A stretch of 64,000 bases of DNA from an uncultured Clostridia bacterium (GCA_947165155.1 CAMUZI010000001.1:1-64000); one strand, 5' to 3'; shown: positions 45,478 to 54,724, numbered from the stretch's first letter. The notes: generated from the letters alone by a model not told the origin. Program-made: numbers and translations.

Positions 45478-46218
45478 TTAAAATATTGAAGAACCAAATT
45501 TTTTGATAAGTTCTGATTTCTCATCTTCAGACAACGCACAAACTCTAAAGGCAGCTTCGCCAACCTTTGTAACGGACTTTGGAATGCTAATTTTTCGCAA
45601 ACTTTTGCATGCTAAAAACGCAAATGACTCAATAGTTCCAATAGAATCTGGAATAACAACAACTTCCAAAGAAGTACACCCCTCAAACAGACCTTCATTA
45701 ATAGTTTTAATGGAATTTGGAATTGTAACGTTTTTTAAAGAAATGCAATTCACAAAGACACCCCTATCAAATTCGGCAACAGAGCTTGGAATATCAATAT
45801 CTCTTAACATTTCGCATCCGAAGAAAGCACAGAAGCCAATCTTTTTCACGGAATTTGAAATACTGACGCTTTCCAAAGACTTGCACTCTGCGAAGCACCA
45901 TTCATCAATCACCGAAACACCATTGACGGTAACACTCCTTACGGAATCTTTTGAACCCCCTAGCTTAGACCAAAAAAATTGATCCAGTATACCACTTCCG
46001 GAAATATTTAGATGTCCAGACCTTTTATCGAAAGTGCACTCGACATCATTAGTACGACATTTCTCAACATCACAGTTAGTCTGTAAACCGTCCACAACTG
46101 AAGGCCCAATTACCGGGATTTCCACTTCGCAAGAAGCGTGTGAACAACACACATTGAAACTAGATAGTGCAACCACTAATGGCGCCATCATCTTTGTTGA
46201 ATGTTTCCTGGTAGACAT
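45478..46218 (-). CDS. Secreted BspA-type leucine-rich-repeat protein
   Basis: The start is ATG 46218 (nine bases after AGGAGG); ATG 46224 is also possible. 246 residues. Signal peptide: MSTRKHSTKMMAPLVVALSS then FNVCCSHAS. A 60-residue N-domain is followed by five or six TpLRR repeats (CKSLESVSISNSVKKIGFCA type, SLEVVVIPDSIGTIESFAFL). Shorter than the other LRR proteins of the window. Probably a surface binding protein. Confidence 0.85.
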   Translation of the reverse strand: MSTRKHSTKMMAPLVVALSSFNVCCSHASCEVEIPVIGPSVVDGLQTNCDVEKCRTNDVECTFDKRSGHLNISGSGILDQFFWSKLGGSKDSVRSVTVNGVSVIDEWCFAECKSLESVSISNSVKKIGFCAFFGCEMLRDIDIPSSVAEFDRGVFVNCISLKNVTIPNSIKTINEGLFEGCTSLEVVVIPDSIGTIESFAFLACKSLRKISIPKSVTKVGEAAFRVCALSEDEKSELIKKFGSSIF

Positions 46219-46339
46219 AAACATAATCCTCCTCAAAAAATCTAAAATGCACGTGCCACGAACTAAAAGATAATCGCACGCACCGCTCCTTCGTTGTAAC
46301 ACCCTGATTAAAAAAAGTCAACACCATAATTGACGCAAT

Positions 46340-46402
46340 TCAATGCTAAAAAAGGATATAAGTTACAAAAAAGGAGAACGGAATTGTCAATCACAGTTAA
46401 GA
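46340..46402 (+). mobile_element. IS1-like solo end remnant
   Basis: CAATGCTAAAAAAGGATATA (left-end type) is followed within 40 bases by TTGTCAATCACAGTTAAGATT (right-end type), so the element has collapsed to its two ends. A MITE copy begins directly after it. Confidence 0.5.
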
Positions 46403-46405
46403 TTC

Positions 46406-46551
46406 GGCATTGCTAAAAGTGGATAGAAACCTTGAGAATACCACTCCAAAAGCGAAAGAATAAAATTTACTTATCACTTCATTCCTGTTGTTTTTTTGAC
46501 TAGTATGCTTGAATTATTTTGCTTTATTTATCTATCTATTTTTAGCAATGC
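46406..46551 (-). mobile_element. MITE copy D (inverted)
   Basis: Begins GGCATTGCTAAAAGTGGATAG and ends CTATCTATTTTTAGCAATGC; the interior signature appears inverted (GAATTATTTTGCTTTATTTA). It is the only full copy in this orientation. Confidence 0.85.
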
Positions 46552-46564
46552 TGTCGAAAAATCC

Positions 46565-46840
46565 CAATTATACACTTAACCCAAGATCTGGAGTTCAAAC
46601 TATTTGCAAGCTTCAATACTTTCTCTTTAGTTTCAGGATCCCTATCCAATCTTTTTAATGTTTCTAAAATTCCAGGATAAGCTTTACCAATTAATAAATC
46701 ACCTATCCCCTAGCCTCAAGTACTTCTTTCATTCCTTCATTCAATCTTACAGTCACATCATTTCCATCAACTCCAATATTGTCTCTATTAGACTTGACAC
46801 CGTCAACAGCACAAGTTAAAGAGCGAAGCGTCGACAACAT
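46565..46840 (-). pseudogene. Small frameshifted gene
   Basis: From ATG 46840 the minus strand reads MLSTLRSLTCAVDGVKSNRD.. and ..VTVRLNEGMKEVLEARG to a TAG near 46710; the next frame then continues GDLLIGKAYPGILETLKRLD and DPETKEKVLKLANSLNSRS. A single frameshift would join the two into a small helical protein. No family recognised. Confidence 0.45.
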
Positions 46841-46941
46841 TTTTTTTAATATTCAAACAAATCCTCCAAGACTTAACATAAGCTAAAACTCTGCTGAGGA
46901 TACCACAAAATAACATTTATGCCAACTGTTCAATATTAAGG

Positions 46942-47000
46942 GGCATTGCAAAAATAAAATACAAATGTTAAAGAGAAGATACAGAAAACAAAACAAAGCA
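46942..47000 (+). mobile_element. IS1-like left-end relic
   Basis: GGCATTGCAAAAATAAAATA followed by GTTAAAGAGAAGATACAGAA matches the left end of the element at 32472. It abuts the 3' end of the Gly-rich protein gene. Confidence 0.5.
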
Positions 47001-47002
47001 CG

Positions 47003-47989
47003 TTATCTCAACATACAAGCATCATTATTCATACACAACTTATCACTCTTACTGACTACATTCCCATCGCTATCAACAAGGTAACCACCATCACGGCCAC
47101 ATTTCCCATCTTTGCCATCGCTGCCAGACCAAAGCCAATAATTCGGATTTGCTTTAGAACCCTTGCCAGCCTTTCCACCATGACCCGCCTTAAAGTTTGA
47201 ATCTGATACCAATACTTGCCCTTTCTCAGACAGACACAAACTCCCACCATTTCCGCCATCTCCACCGCGTCCACCGTCACCACCACCGATAAATGGAATA
47301 TGCCAAAGTGCTGCATACGTAGCGTCGCCGCCATTTCCACCATCTCCAGTACGTATCCGACAATTCGAGAAACGCAATCCACCACTTATCACTTTGAATA
47401 ACGGAAGTGGCGTACCTCCATCTTCACCGCATGCTTCAAAATACCAATAAGCATCCCCAGCGCCTCCTTTTCCGCTACGGCCATCTGCACCCCGAATATT
47501 ACCATTTTCTATGCTTACTGAGGCACCGTGATATTCTATCTCCGTTTTGTACTTTACCTCAACATATTCTTTCACCCACTCGTAATAAGGCTCAGAAACA
47601 AAACGCCAACACTTCAAAACATCATCATAACGCCTCACCTGTCTAGTCTTTGTTTCCCACTGCGCTGGGTGACGAACTTCATATGGGATTTCTTTCTTCA
47701 CCTTTTTGCCGACTAAAATCTGCACATCAGGACTTTCAAACACCATACTATGTCCATTCAAATTCAAATTTAAGCTGCCCGAGTCAACTATCAAATTATC
47801 TCTTATGCAAATATCCTCTACAAGGACCACATCCAGACGACCTCCATAATTCTCAGACAACTGATGCCTTAAATCTTTGAATGACCCTACTTCTACAACG
47901 TCAGTCGACGCACTAACACCCGCAAAAGAACATAATACACTCAAAACTATCGTATAAACACGAGACAAAAAAACCAAACCTACCCTCAC
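47003..47989 (-). CDS. Secreted glycine-rich protein of unknown function
   Basis: Start at GTG 47989, eight bases after AAGGAG; an in-frame GTG at 47998 is too close to the ribosome site. 328 residues with a signal peptide (VYTIVLSVLCSFAGVSAS). The first 90 mature residues read like a beta-helix start (LNLNLNGHSMVFESPDVQIL). The C-terminal half is dominated by Gly-Asp-Gly clusters (GDGGRGGDGGNGGS, GHGGKAGKGSKA). No catalytic motif recognised; it may bind Ca2+ or form a fibrous surface layer. Own consensus promoter at 48034-48061. Confidence 0.8.
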   Translation of the reverse strand: MRVGLVFLSRVYTIVLSVLCSFAGVSASTDVVEVGSFKDLRHQLSENYGGRLDVVLVEDICIRDNLIVDSGSLNLNLNGHSMVFESPDVQILVGKKVKKEIPYEVRHPAQWETKTRQVRRYDDVLKCWRFVSEPYYEWVKEYVEVKYKTEIEYHGASVSIENGNIRGADGRSGKGGAGDAYWYFEACGEDGGTPLPLFKVISGGLRFSNCRIRTGDGGNGGDATYAALWHIPFIGGGDGGRGGDGGNGGSLCLSEKGQVLVSDSNFKAGHGGKAGKGSKANPNYWLWSGSDGKDGKCGRDGGYLVDSDGNVVSKSDKLCMNNDACMLR

Positions 47990-48033
47990 AACAGCCACTC
48001 CTTACTCCCAAATACTAAATAACCGCGTGTTCG

Positions 48034-48061
48034 ATTATAAATTAATTCAAAAATTTGTCAA
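48034..48061 (-). promoter_or_regulatory. Promoter of the Gly-rich protein gene
   Basis: On the minus strand TTGACA (48061-48056), a 16-base spacer and TATAAT (48039-48034), about 45 bases ahead of the GTG start. Confidence 0.75.
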
Positions 48062-48480
48062 TAGCCCATTTATGAATCAAAAATTCACAATGGTATTAAT
48101 TACTCTCATGATCCTCCTCTGAGGTCTGAAAATGGGTTGTTTTGAAACAATATCGCATTTAAGAGTAGTAATTTTTGCAGATTCTCATTTTGAAAATTCA
48201 ATTACATCTTCGACTCTTGAAATGTATCCTTGAAATCTGTTGTTTTTAGGGAGATAATATGAAACTCTTTTAGTCCCATAAATTTACCAAAGGGCTTACT
48301 GTATTGGTCCATATCTCAAAGTTGTAAAAAAGTTAAGTTATATGTAATACAGGCTTCATGAAGAACAGAAAAGTTAATGCATGTTAGTCATGTATTTGTT
48401 ATTGATTGAGTCAGGTAATTAGCTTCTAAAATTAAGAATATCCCTAAGAAAATAAGAAAGTAGATACCTTAGAATTTGAC
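48062..48480. other. Intergenic region, nothing recognised
   Basis: No open frame with a ribosome site and no similarity that I recognise. It probably holds decayed sequence ahead of the IS1-like relic that follows. Confidence 0.4.
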
Positions 48481-48800
48481 AAAATGTACATAAACTTAAA
48501 AAAGAATATGTCCTTGGACTACAGTAAACGGAAAAACTAAAAAGCTTGTTGGCTTCTTCGTGGGCAACTATAGTTCTAAAAACCCTGAGAAACTTTGTGA
48601 AAATATTTCTAATATTATTAATGCTAAATTTTATGCTACAGATAAATTTCCAGCATACGATACTATATTATCCCCAAAAACAAACATCTGATCGGCAAAT
48701 CTCACACTCATACTGTTGAACGTATAAACACCGTCTTCTTCGATATTATCTTGCACGCCCTTCTCGCAAAACTTATTGCGGGTCTAAAAGTTTAAATATA
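48481..48800 (+). mobile_element. IS1-like InsB relic
   Basis: The plus strand, with one frameshift, reads TVNGKTKKLVGFFVGNYSSK, NPEKLCENISNIINAKFYAT and DKFPAYDTILSPKTNI, then GKSHTHTVERINTVFFDIIL to a stop after AKLIAGLKV. KLVGFFVGN and HTHTVERIN are hallmarks of the IS1 InsB DDE transposase C-terminal half. InsA and the left end are missing. Confidence 0.75.
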
Positions 48801-48899
48801 ATTGTTTACTCCCTCTTATTGTTTTTGTACCGTGATTATTTCTCTTCTGTGCACTTTTAGCAACGCCCACATGATCCAAAAGTTCGTGAAACCCAATGA

Positions 48900-48926
48900 T
48901 AGCTCCCAAAAGGGAGCTACCTTTTT
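48900..48926 (+). terminator. Strong hairpin terminator
   Basis: TAGCTCCC and GGGAGCTA form a perfect 8-bp stem with an AAAA loop, followed by CCTTTTT. The T-run is on the plus strand, yet the hairpin lies 4 bases past the stop of the minus-strand gene at 48930, so it may serve both. Confidence 0.7.
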
Positions 48927-48929
48927 AAA

Positions 48930-50039
48930 TTACAAAACTTTCGCACAATCATCTTTTATATCACTGCCCTTATTCAAACTACCCTTTTTACCACTAATTT
49001 TCCTTCGATTAACATTCGGTTTTAGATTAATAGATTTTGAACCAGTCAAAGAATTAGACCCTTCACTCGGATTATTTATTTTTTGAGATTTGTTTTTAGA
49101 AATAGATTTTTGTAATTCATCTATTTTGTCAGCAAGAACATTAACTTCTTCGCTGAACCCGTGATTATACTGGCTTGCGACGTTAAAAGTAGTTCCCAAG
49201 AAAGTCGAAAACAAATAGGAAAAAATACTAACCAAGCCCAACTTTACCCAGTGAAATTTAATCATATTATGAATCTCGGCATCACTGTTTAAATTGTTAG
49301 AGGCCGCTTCGACATCCTGCGGAAGTAGTCTAAACAATGACTTCACTTGCGCCAAAAGCAAAATTCGAAAAATATTGTTCGCACGTTCTACTTCTGTATT
49401 ACCGGGAAGCAACCTAATTTCTTTTGTACAGACAACACCTTCCTCTGCATTAGGAAGGATACCACTAACAAGATTCAACGAGTACCCAAAATGACTAAGT
49501 AATTTATTTAAATCTTCTCCAAATTCATAATCCAATGTTAACAGCTTATTTATCTCAATTTCATTAAGTTCTGGACGAAAAGCTTCTATAACTGAAAAAA
49601 CAATTCCAAACACCAACGGAAAATACGAAGCAATGTAAGAGCCATTTGAAAAACCTTTTCCAACCTCAGATAATTTTCTCAAAGAATTCGAATCTAAAGC
49701 TTTTAAGTAACCAAGTACTTTTCCACTATTTATAATCGCACCGAGTGCCCCTTTGCTCCTATAGAGTTTTTTGCTTTTTCTACTAAGGCTCCCTAAATCC
49801 AACATCTCCCATCTGAAAGAACTTTGATTTCCGATTTCATTTTTCAACCTCTTTTCTTCATCATCCAAAAAATCCTTCAACTCAAGTGACACACATTCTT
49901 TTTTGTCACTTAAAGATTTTGGCGATTTAGAGGGCACCCCTACTTTTAAATTTTTATTAAGAGAATTTGCATTTGCACCACCGAGCAAACACATACTAGA
50001 ACACAAAACTGAACACAATTTTTTTATTTTCTTGTACAT
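48930..50039 (-). CDS. Secreted/membrane orphan protein, Cys-leader family
   Basis: The protein has 369 residues, from ATG 50039 after AGGAGTGGG. The leader MYKKIKKLCSVLCSSMCLLG matches those at 1-1007 and 1414-2415. Near residue 130 the segment SNGSYIASYFPLVFGIVFS aligns with SN-x2-YA-x2-W-x2-P of the other two; a second hydrophobic segment near 275 (LVSIFSYLFSTFLGTTFNVA) is followed by the helix VNVLADKIDELQKSISKN and a Ser/Lys-rich tail. No enzymatic motif. Inferred exported membrane-associated protein. Confidence 0.78.
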   Translation of the reverse strand: MYKKIKKLCSVLCSSMCLLGGANANSLNKNLKVGVPSKSPKSLSDKKECVSLELKDFLDDEEKRLKNEIGNQSSFRWEMLDLGSLSRKSKKLYRSKGALGAIINSGKVLGYLKALDSNSLRKLSEVGKGFSNGSYIASYFPLVFGIVFSVIEAFRPELNEIEINKLLTLDYEFGEDLNKLLSHFGYSLNLVSGILPNAEEGVVCTKEIRLLPGNTEVERANNIFRILLLAQVKSLFRLLPQDVEAASNNLNSDAEIHNMIKFHWVKLGLVSIFSYLFSTFLGTTFNVASQYNHGFSEEVNVLADKIDELQKSISKNKSQKINNPSEGSNSLTGSKSINLKPNVNRRKISGKKGSLNKGSDIKDDCAKVL

Positions 50040-50077
50040 ATTAACCCACTCCTAAAAAATGAACCTAAACACAGTAA

Positions 50078-50106
50078 ATTATACCATAACATTTTATTTT
50101 TTGCAA
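50078..50106 (-). promoter_or_regulatory. Promoter of the Cys-leader family gene
   Basis: On the minus strand TTGCAA (50106-50101), a 17-base spacer and TATAAT (50083-50078). The same TTGCAA-17 arrangement precedes the paralogue at 1-1007. Confidence 0.65.
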
Positions 50107-50127
50107 GTTGCAACTTGAATAAGGCAA

Positions 50128-50420
50128 CGATTATATTTAAATTTTTAGGCCAGCAATAAGTTTTGTGAGTAAAACGGACAAGGTAATGGCGAAAAATACG
50201 GTCCACACGTTCAACAGTATAAGTAATTTGTCGATCAAATGTTTTTTGGTGATATGATATTATGTATTGGGAATTTATCTGCAGTATAAAATTTAACCTC
50301 AATATGAGAAGTATTTTCACAAAGTTTCTAAAAGCTTTTAGAACTGCGATCGCCCACGAGGAAGCTAACAAGCTTTTTAGTTTTTCCGTTTACTGCAGTA
50401 AAAAATCACATTCTTATTTT
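50128..50420 (-). mobile_element. IS1-like InsB relic
   Basis: With frameshifts, the minus strand reads TAVNGKTKKLVSFLVGDRSS, KFYTADKFPIHNIISPK and KTFDRQITYTVERVDRIFRH then YLVRFTHKTYCWPKNLNI. This is the C-terminal half of the same InsB as at 48481-48800, ending just ahead of the promoter of the Cys-leader gene. Confidence 0.75.
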
Positions 50421-50612
50421 TTTTAGGAGTATTCTAAATTTTATAAGTTATGAATAACATTTAAATATACTATACTAAACACACTATTTTTTTAAAAGCT
50501 TAAAAATGCTACCTGGACATTTCATATCAAAATTGCTTAAAACACCACTTGTGACATAGGTACTAAGAGCTTTTTCAGTTTCTTTCCATCTCAATTCACT
50601 CAAACTTTTTTC

Positions 50613-50757
50613 GGTATTGCTAAAAAAAATAGATAGATGAAGCAAAATGATTCGAATAAACTAGTGAAAAACAACAGGAATAAAGTAATCAGTAGACTTT
50701 ATTCTTTTGTTTCTAGAGTGATATTTTTCAAGAGCTCTATCCGCTTTTAGTAATGCC
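50613..50757 (+). mobile_element. MITE copy E
   Basis: Begins GGTATTGCTAAAAAAAATAG and ends CTATCCGCTTTTAGTAATGCC, interior AAGCAAAATGATTCGAATAA. It lies directly upstream of the transglutaminase-like gene's promoter. Between 50421 and 50612 I see only decayed sequence. Confidence 0.85.
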
Positions 50758-50773
50758 GGTATCAGCAAATCTC

Positions 50774-50803
50774 TTGACCTACGTAACCAAGTTGTGATAT
50801 AAC
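50774..50803 (+). promoter_or_regulatory. Putative promoter of the transglutaminase-like gene
   Basis: TTGACC (50774-50779), 18-base spacer, TATAAC (50798-50803); a second TATAAT follows at about 50810. The start is about 30 bases downstream. Confidence 0.5.
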
Positions 50804-50840
50804 GTAGCATATAATAGATCGATGTTATGAGGTGGTTATT

Positions 50841-52073
50841 TTGAAAAAATTTAAGACTTCAATTGCGGGATTTCTTTCACTTATTTTATTATCGTCTTCG
50901 TGTGGCGCAAAAGGTAACTTGAAGTCGCATGAAAAAAAAGTAAAGGCAAATATAGGAAGGCAGAAACGTAGTGGTGCGGATAAGTCTGTAAATAGAAAGA
51001 AGAATTTGGTAAATAGTCCAAAAAAATGTTATTATTGCGATGATAAGACTGAAGATAAAGTTTTTTTTGAAAATCAAAATGGTGCTAAAGATACTGGAAC
51101 TACAAACAAAAATGATAAAAAGGCACTGAACGATGTATCAAAGTATTTTAAACAAATTTGGACTTGGATACCTGAAAACCCCGGTAAAACAGTGGCGACA
51201 GGGACAGTAATATCTTATTTGCTTGCACTTTTTGTGGGTAAAGTGGGAGATGCTTTAATTGATGATGACAAGTTATTTAAATTGTTAAATGATTGGATTA
51301 CAAATTCGGAAACCTATGAACGTTTTAATGCCAATAGTTTGAGCGAATATGAAAAAAAGAATTTGAAAGATTGCCTGCAAAAGGATGAAAAATTAAAATT
51401 CCTTTATTGTTTATGCAAGGAGTTTCGTCGTAATTTGAAAGATGACGAGGGGAAGCCTAAGAGTAATTATTCGTTAGCCCGTACCGCGGTTCGCAGGGTT
51501 GGGGATATGCTTATAATTCGCGGAGCGGTTACGCGTCAAGAGAGATCTTGTATGCGCTATTTATGTACTCAAAAAGGTACATGTTGGGAAGCGTCGCAAA
51601 TTTTTGATTTTTGTTGCAGAATGTTTGGGTTCGGTGAGCATCACATGGTGGTAAGTATTTTTAGGCCTGGAATTTATCATGCGTTTAATTATTTTGTTTA
51701 TGAAAATGAAAGATATTTTTGTGACCCCTTAAATGGGCTATTCGCAAAAGTAACAGTAAACGATAATTCGATCGGCAATTTTATCATTAATTATTTGGTA
51801 GAGGCACAAAAAGTTCATGTAAATGCTGGACTTCCGTACTTCCAGGGATATATTTTAAAACAAATTAATAGTGATACTAAAAGATCTTTGGGGATGGTTC
51901 CAATGGCGCGCCTATTGTCTCCTAAATGTGAGTTGAATGATAATATGTTTTATGAAAGCAATGGGAATAAAACTAATGACAATGGTGATTTCTTACAATT
52001 AACTGGAGGTGGGGTGGTATTTAATGGCTCGAATGCCAATTTCAATAAGTATTCTACATTTTTATTTGGATAA
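50841..52073 (+). CDS. Secreted transglutaminase-like cysteine enzyme
   Basis: Start taken as TTG 50841 after GAGGTGG, giving MKKFKTSIAGFLSLILLSSS-CGAKG, a signal or lipoprotein leader. 410 residues. A basic linker and a membrane segment (TVATGTVISYLLALFVG) near residue 130 precede the likely catalytic part near 255-300: KGTCWEASQIFDFCCRMFG with the nucleophile-type Cys, YHAFNYFVYENERYFCDPLN with His and Asp. Cys, then HAF, then CDP at this spacing is the transglutaminase-like triad. It could be a protease, an amidase or a crosslinking enzyme acting on wall or host protein. Confidence 0.6.
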   Translation: MKKFKTSIAGFLSLILLSSSCGAKGNLKSHEKKVKANIGRQKRSGADKSVNRKKNLVNSPKKCYYCDDKTEDKVFFENQNGAKDTGTTNKNDKKALNDVSKYFKQIWTWIPENPGKTVATGTVISYLLALFVGKVGDALIDDDKLFKLLNDWITNSETYERFNANSLSEYEKKNLKDCLQKDEKLKFLYCLCKEFRRNLKDDEGKPKSNYSLARTAVRRVGDMLIIRGAVTRQERSCMRYLCTQKGTCWEASQIFDFCCRMFGFGEHHMVVSIFRPGIYHAFNYFVYENERYFCDPLNGLFAKVTVNDNSIGNFIINYLVEAQKVHVNAGLPYFQGYILKQINSDTKRSLGMVPMARLLSPKCELNDNMFYESNGNKTNDNGDFLQLTGGGVVFNGSNANFNKYSTFLFG

Positions 52074-52239
52074 CAGTGGAAAAACATAAAGTATTTTTTG
52101 AATTTTAGTCATTCGTTTAGTATAGTGTGTTTTGTTTTCGATTTTTGGAATTTTTATTTGATTAGTTTTGTGTAATTTTTTATTGGTTTCCATAATATTT
52201 TTTTGAAAAAGTCAAAAATGAGTGTAAAATGATAAAATG

Positions 52240-52510
52240 ACAGTATTAAGAATCGGACGGACAATTTTTATCTGTTATCGTTAGCTTTTTAAAACAGCTC
52301 AGGCAGTATTCGATCGTTTGCTTTTTCGTATGGTTTGGATAATCTTGCTGCCCGCATTTTGGTTGCAATTGTAACTCTTAGATTTGTGGTTTTGATTTTT
52401 CTCACAAAGTTTGTTTTTGTTTTCTCTTTTGGCCATATTCTGGACATTTTTTTCTTTTACACTTTATCATCCGCTTTTATCTATTCAATTCCTTGCAAAG
52501 CAAAAAAATC
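52240..52510 (-). mobile_element. IS1-like InsA relic, divergent
   Basis: On the minus strand, reading through stops, are IKCKRKKCPEYGQKRKQKQT, then LQPKCGQQDYPNHTKKQTIE and CFKKLTITD: a zinc-ribbon plus helix layout like InsA, but diverged from the copy at 32203-32433. A MITE has landed at its left end. Between 52074 and 52240 nothing is recognised. Confidence 0.45.
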
Positions 52511-52652
52511 AGTATTGCTAAAAATAGATAGATGAAGCAAAATGATTCAAATGAGCTGGTAAAAAAACAGCAGTAATAAATGGGTAAACAAACTTTATTC
52601 TTTCGTTTTTAGGGCGATATTTCCAAGGCTTCTATCCACTTTTAGCAATACC
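52511..52652 (+). mobile_element. MITE copy F
   Basis: Begins AGTATTGCTAAAAATAGATAG and ends CTATCCACTTTTAGCAATACC, interior AAGCAAAATGATTCAAATGA. It sits about 80 bases upstream of trpS. Confidence 0.85.
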
Positions 52653-52734
52653 AAAAAATCTCAATTATTGACATTGTGAACTTTTTACGTATATCATCTA
52701 ATCTGTTTTGAATCCACATTGCGGGAGAGAAGAA

Positions 52735-53778
52735 TTGAAAAATGTGATTTTGACTGGCGATAGACCGACTGGACGCTTACATATAGGACACTATGTTGGA
52801 TCTCTTAGAAAAAGAGTTGAAATGCAAAATAATTGCGACTATGATGGGATGTTCATAATGATTGCTGATACTCAAGCTCTAACTGATAACTATGATGATC
52901 CCGAAAAAATAAGGGGAAATATCACAGAAGTAGCACTCGATTATTTGTCAGTCGGAATCGATCCTTCTAAGGCGACAATATTTATACAATCTCTTGTTCC
53001 TGAGCTTACCGAGCTAACTTTTTACTATATGAACCTTGTGACTGTTTCAAGACTACATAGAAATCCTACTGTTAAAGCCGAAATTCAGATGCGAAAATTT
53101 GATAACAGTATTCCTGCTGGATTTCTGTGCTACCCTGTTAGTCAAACAGCAGATATTACTGCCTTTAAAGCATCTTGGGTGCCGGTTGGTGAAGATCAAC
53201 TTCCTATGCTTGAACAATCAAGAGAAATAGTTAGAAAATTTAATGATATTTATGGTAATATCCTTGTAGAACCGAAGGCTATATTACCAGATTCCCAAGT
53301 CTGTAAGCGTCTTCCCGGAATCGATGGAAATGCAAAAATGAGTAAATCTCTTGGAAACTGTATATATCTTTCGGATGATTCGGATTCCATAAAACGAAAA
53401 GTCATGAGTATGTTCACAGATCCGTTACATATAAAAATAGATGATCCAGGGCATCTGGGTGGAAATACGGTGTTTTCGTATCTTGATGCATTTTGCAAAA
53501 ATGAACACTTTTCTTGTTTTTTACCTGAATACTCCAATTTAGATGAACTAAAAGAGCATTATATTAAAGGCGGATTAAGCGACGTCAAAGTGAAAAGATT
53601 TTTAAATGAAATTCTTCAATCTGAGTTAAAACCCATAAGAGAGAAACGCTTGGAACTTGAGAAAAATTTGCCATATATGTATGAGATTCTTAAAAAAGGA
53701 AGTGAAAATGCACAAAGAGTTGCTTCACTAACACTAGCAGAAGTAAAAAAAGCGATGAAAATTAATTATTTCAGTTAA
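52735..53778 (+). CDS. trpS: Tryptophanyl-tRNA synthetase
   Basis: I take TTG 52735 (after GGGAG) as start: LKNVILTGDRPTGRLHIGHY. 347 residues. Class I signatures: HIGHYVGSL (HIGH) and GNAKMSKSLGNCIYL (KMSKS). The amino-acid pocket MIADTQALTD and the anticodon-side C-terminus are intact. It charges tRNA-Trp. I saw no T-box leader in the 80 bases between the MITE and the gene, which is unusual for clostridial aminoacyl-tRNA synthetase genes. Confidence 0.94.
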   Translation: MKNVILTGDRPTGRLHIGHYVGSLRKRVEMQNNCDYDGMFIMIADTQALTDNYDDPEKIRGNITEVALDYLSVGIDPSKATIFIQSLVPELTELTFYYMNLVTVSRLHRNPTVKAEIQMRKFDNSIPAGFLCYPVSQTADITAFKASWVPVGEDQLPMLEQSREIVRKFNDIYGNILVEPKAILPDSQVCKRLPGIDGNAKMSKSLGNCIYLSDDSDSIKRKVMSMFTDPLHIKIDDPGHLGGNTVFSYLDAFCKNEHFSCFLPEYSNLDELKEHYIKGGLSDVKVKRFLNEILQSELKPIREKRLELEKNLPYMYEILKKGSENAQRVASLTLAEVKKAMKINYFS

Positions 53779-53856
53779 TTGCTGATACCATTTTCAGATA
53801 TTAACATTTGGTTTTGTGCATGTATTTGCGAGTGAGTTTGTTTTTTATTTCATTTT

Positions 53857-53885
53857 TTGACATTTTATATACAATTTTATATAAT
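53857..53885 (+). promoter_or_regulatory. Perfect consensus promoter of the small helical gene
   Basis: TTGACA (53857-53862), 17-base spacer, TATAAT (53880-53885). The start at 53942 follows GAGGTGGTG. Confidence 0.85.
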
Positions 53886-53941
53886 AAAGGCGTGTTAGTT
53901 ATCAAATTACACACAAAATTAGTTTTGAGGTGGTGATTATT

Positions 53942-54496
53942 ATGGCAAACACCAAAGCCTTCGAACACAAAATTTTTAAAAAAGGTAAAATATGTCTTAT
54001 GGAAACAGCTGAATTGGTGGTTGATTTAAAAGAATATCTAATGAAATGTGAATATGATGTTCCCAAGAAGAGTCTAACGTATAAATTGAAAGAAATTTTG
54101 AAAGATGAGGATTGCATGTACAACGGATTTAAGAAAATATTAGATTTTGCAAAAAACAATAAAACAAAATTTTTTTCCACAAGTCGGATTGACAAACTCT
54201 TGAAATTTGCAAGACGTAGAGACGTTGTTAAATATTGTAAGTGGCTAGATTCCCTCAAATCTTGGTTAGATCAAAAGGATGTAGATAAATTATTAAACAA
54301 CAAAGAAATAGCCAAAGATCCAGAGGATATTCTTACAGAGTTGGGAATATTTTATCAAGAACAAGATAAGGCAGAAAAAGTTATTAATAAAATAAAAGAA
54401 TCAGACGGAAAGGGCATCAATAGGAAAGGCGCTGGATTAGATCCTAAATTGCAAACGGAAATTCAACTAGCACGGGAGAATTTAAGAAAGATATAG
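53942..54496 (+). CDS. Small helical cytoplasmic protein of unknown function
   Basis: Start at ATG 53942, with GAGGTGG at good spacing; a GTG twelve bases earlier overlaps the ribosome site. 184 residues, strongly charged and apparently all helical, with no signal peptide, membrane span or motif that I recognise. The upstream layout (perfect promoter, then GAGGTGGTGATT, then start) closely resembles that of the pseudokinase gene. A terminator follows at 54537, so it is a single-gene unit. Role unknown. Confidence 0.72.
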   Translation: MANTKAFEHKIFKKGKICLMETAELVVDLKEYLMKCEYDVPKKSLTYKLKEILKDEDCMYNGFKKILDFAKNNKTKFFSTSRIDKLLKFARRRDVVKYCKWLDSLKSWLDQKDVDKLLNNKEIAKDPEDILTELGIFYQEQDKAEKVINKIKESDGKGINRKGAGLDPKLQTEIQLARENLRKI

Positions 54497-54536
54497 CACT
54501 AACAACAACAAATTAAGTTAGATACAAGAATATGTG

Positions 54537-54572
54537 CTTGCTGATTTTTGATATCAGCAAGTTTTGTTTTAT
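54537..54572 (+). terminator. Terminator of the small helical gene
   Basis: CTTGCTGAT and ATCAGCAAG form a 9-bp stem with a 7-base loop, followed by TTTTGTTTTATT. Confidence 0.8.
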
Positions 54573-54724
54573 TAACGTCGAATCCGATTACAAATTCACT
54601 ATTAACTCAAACAAAGAATTTTTAAATTTGAACAAATAGTGATATCTAGTTAATATTTTCAATTTTATATCTAATTCATAAACATTATCTTTGATTTGCA
54701 TATTTTACATATTATTTTATTAAA

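Noticed and set aside
47056..47880. Several frames on both strands within the Gly-rich gene
   Set aside because: GC-rich repeat composition keeps all frames open; only the frame with a signal peptide and ribosome site is credible.
52653..52734. T-box leader for trpS
   Set aside because: The gap is too short and lacks the conserved T-box sequence and terminator.
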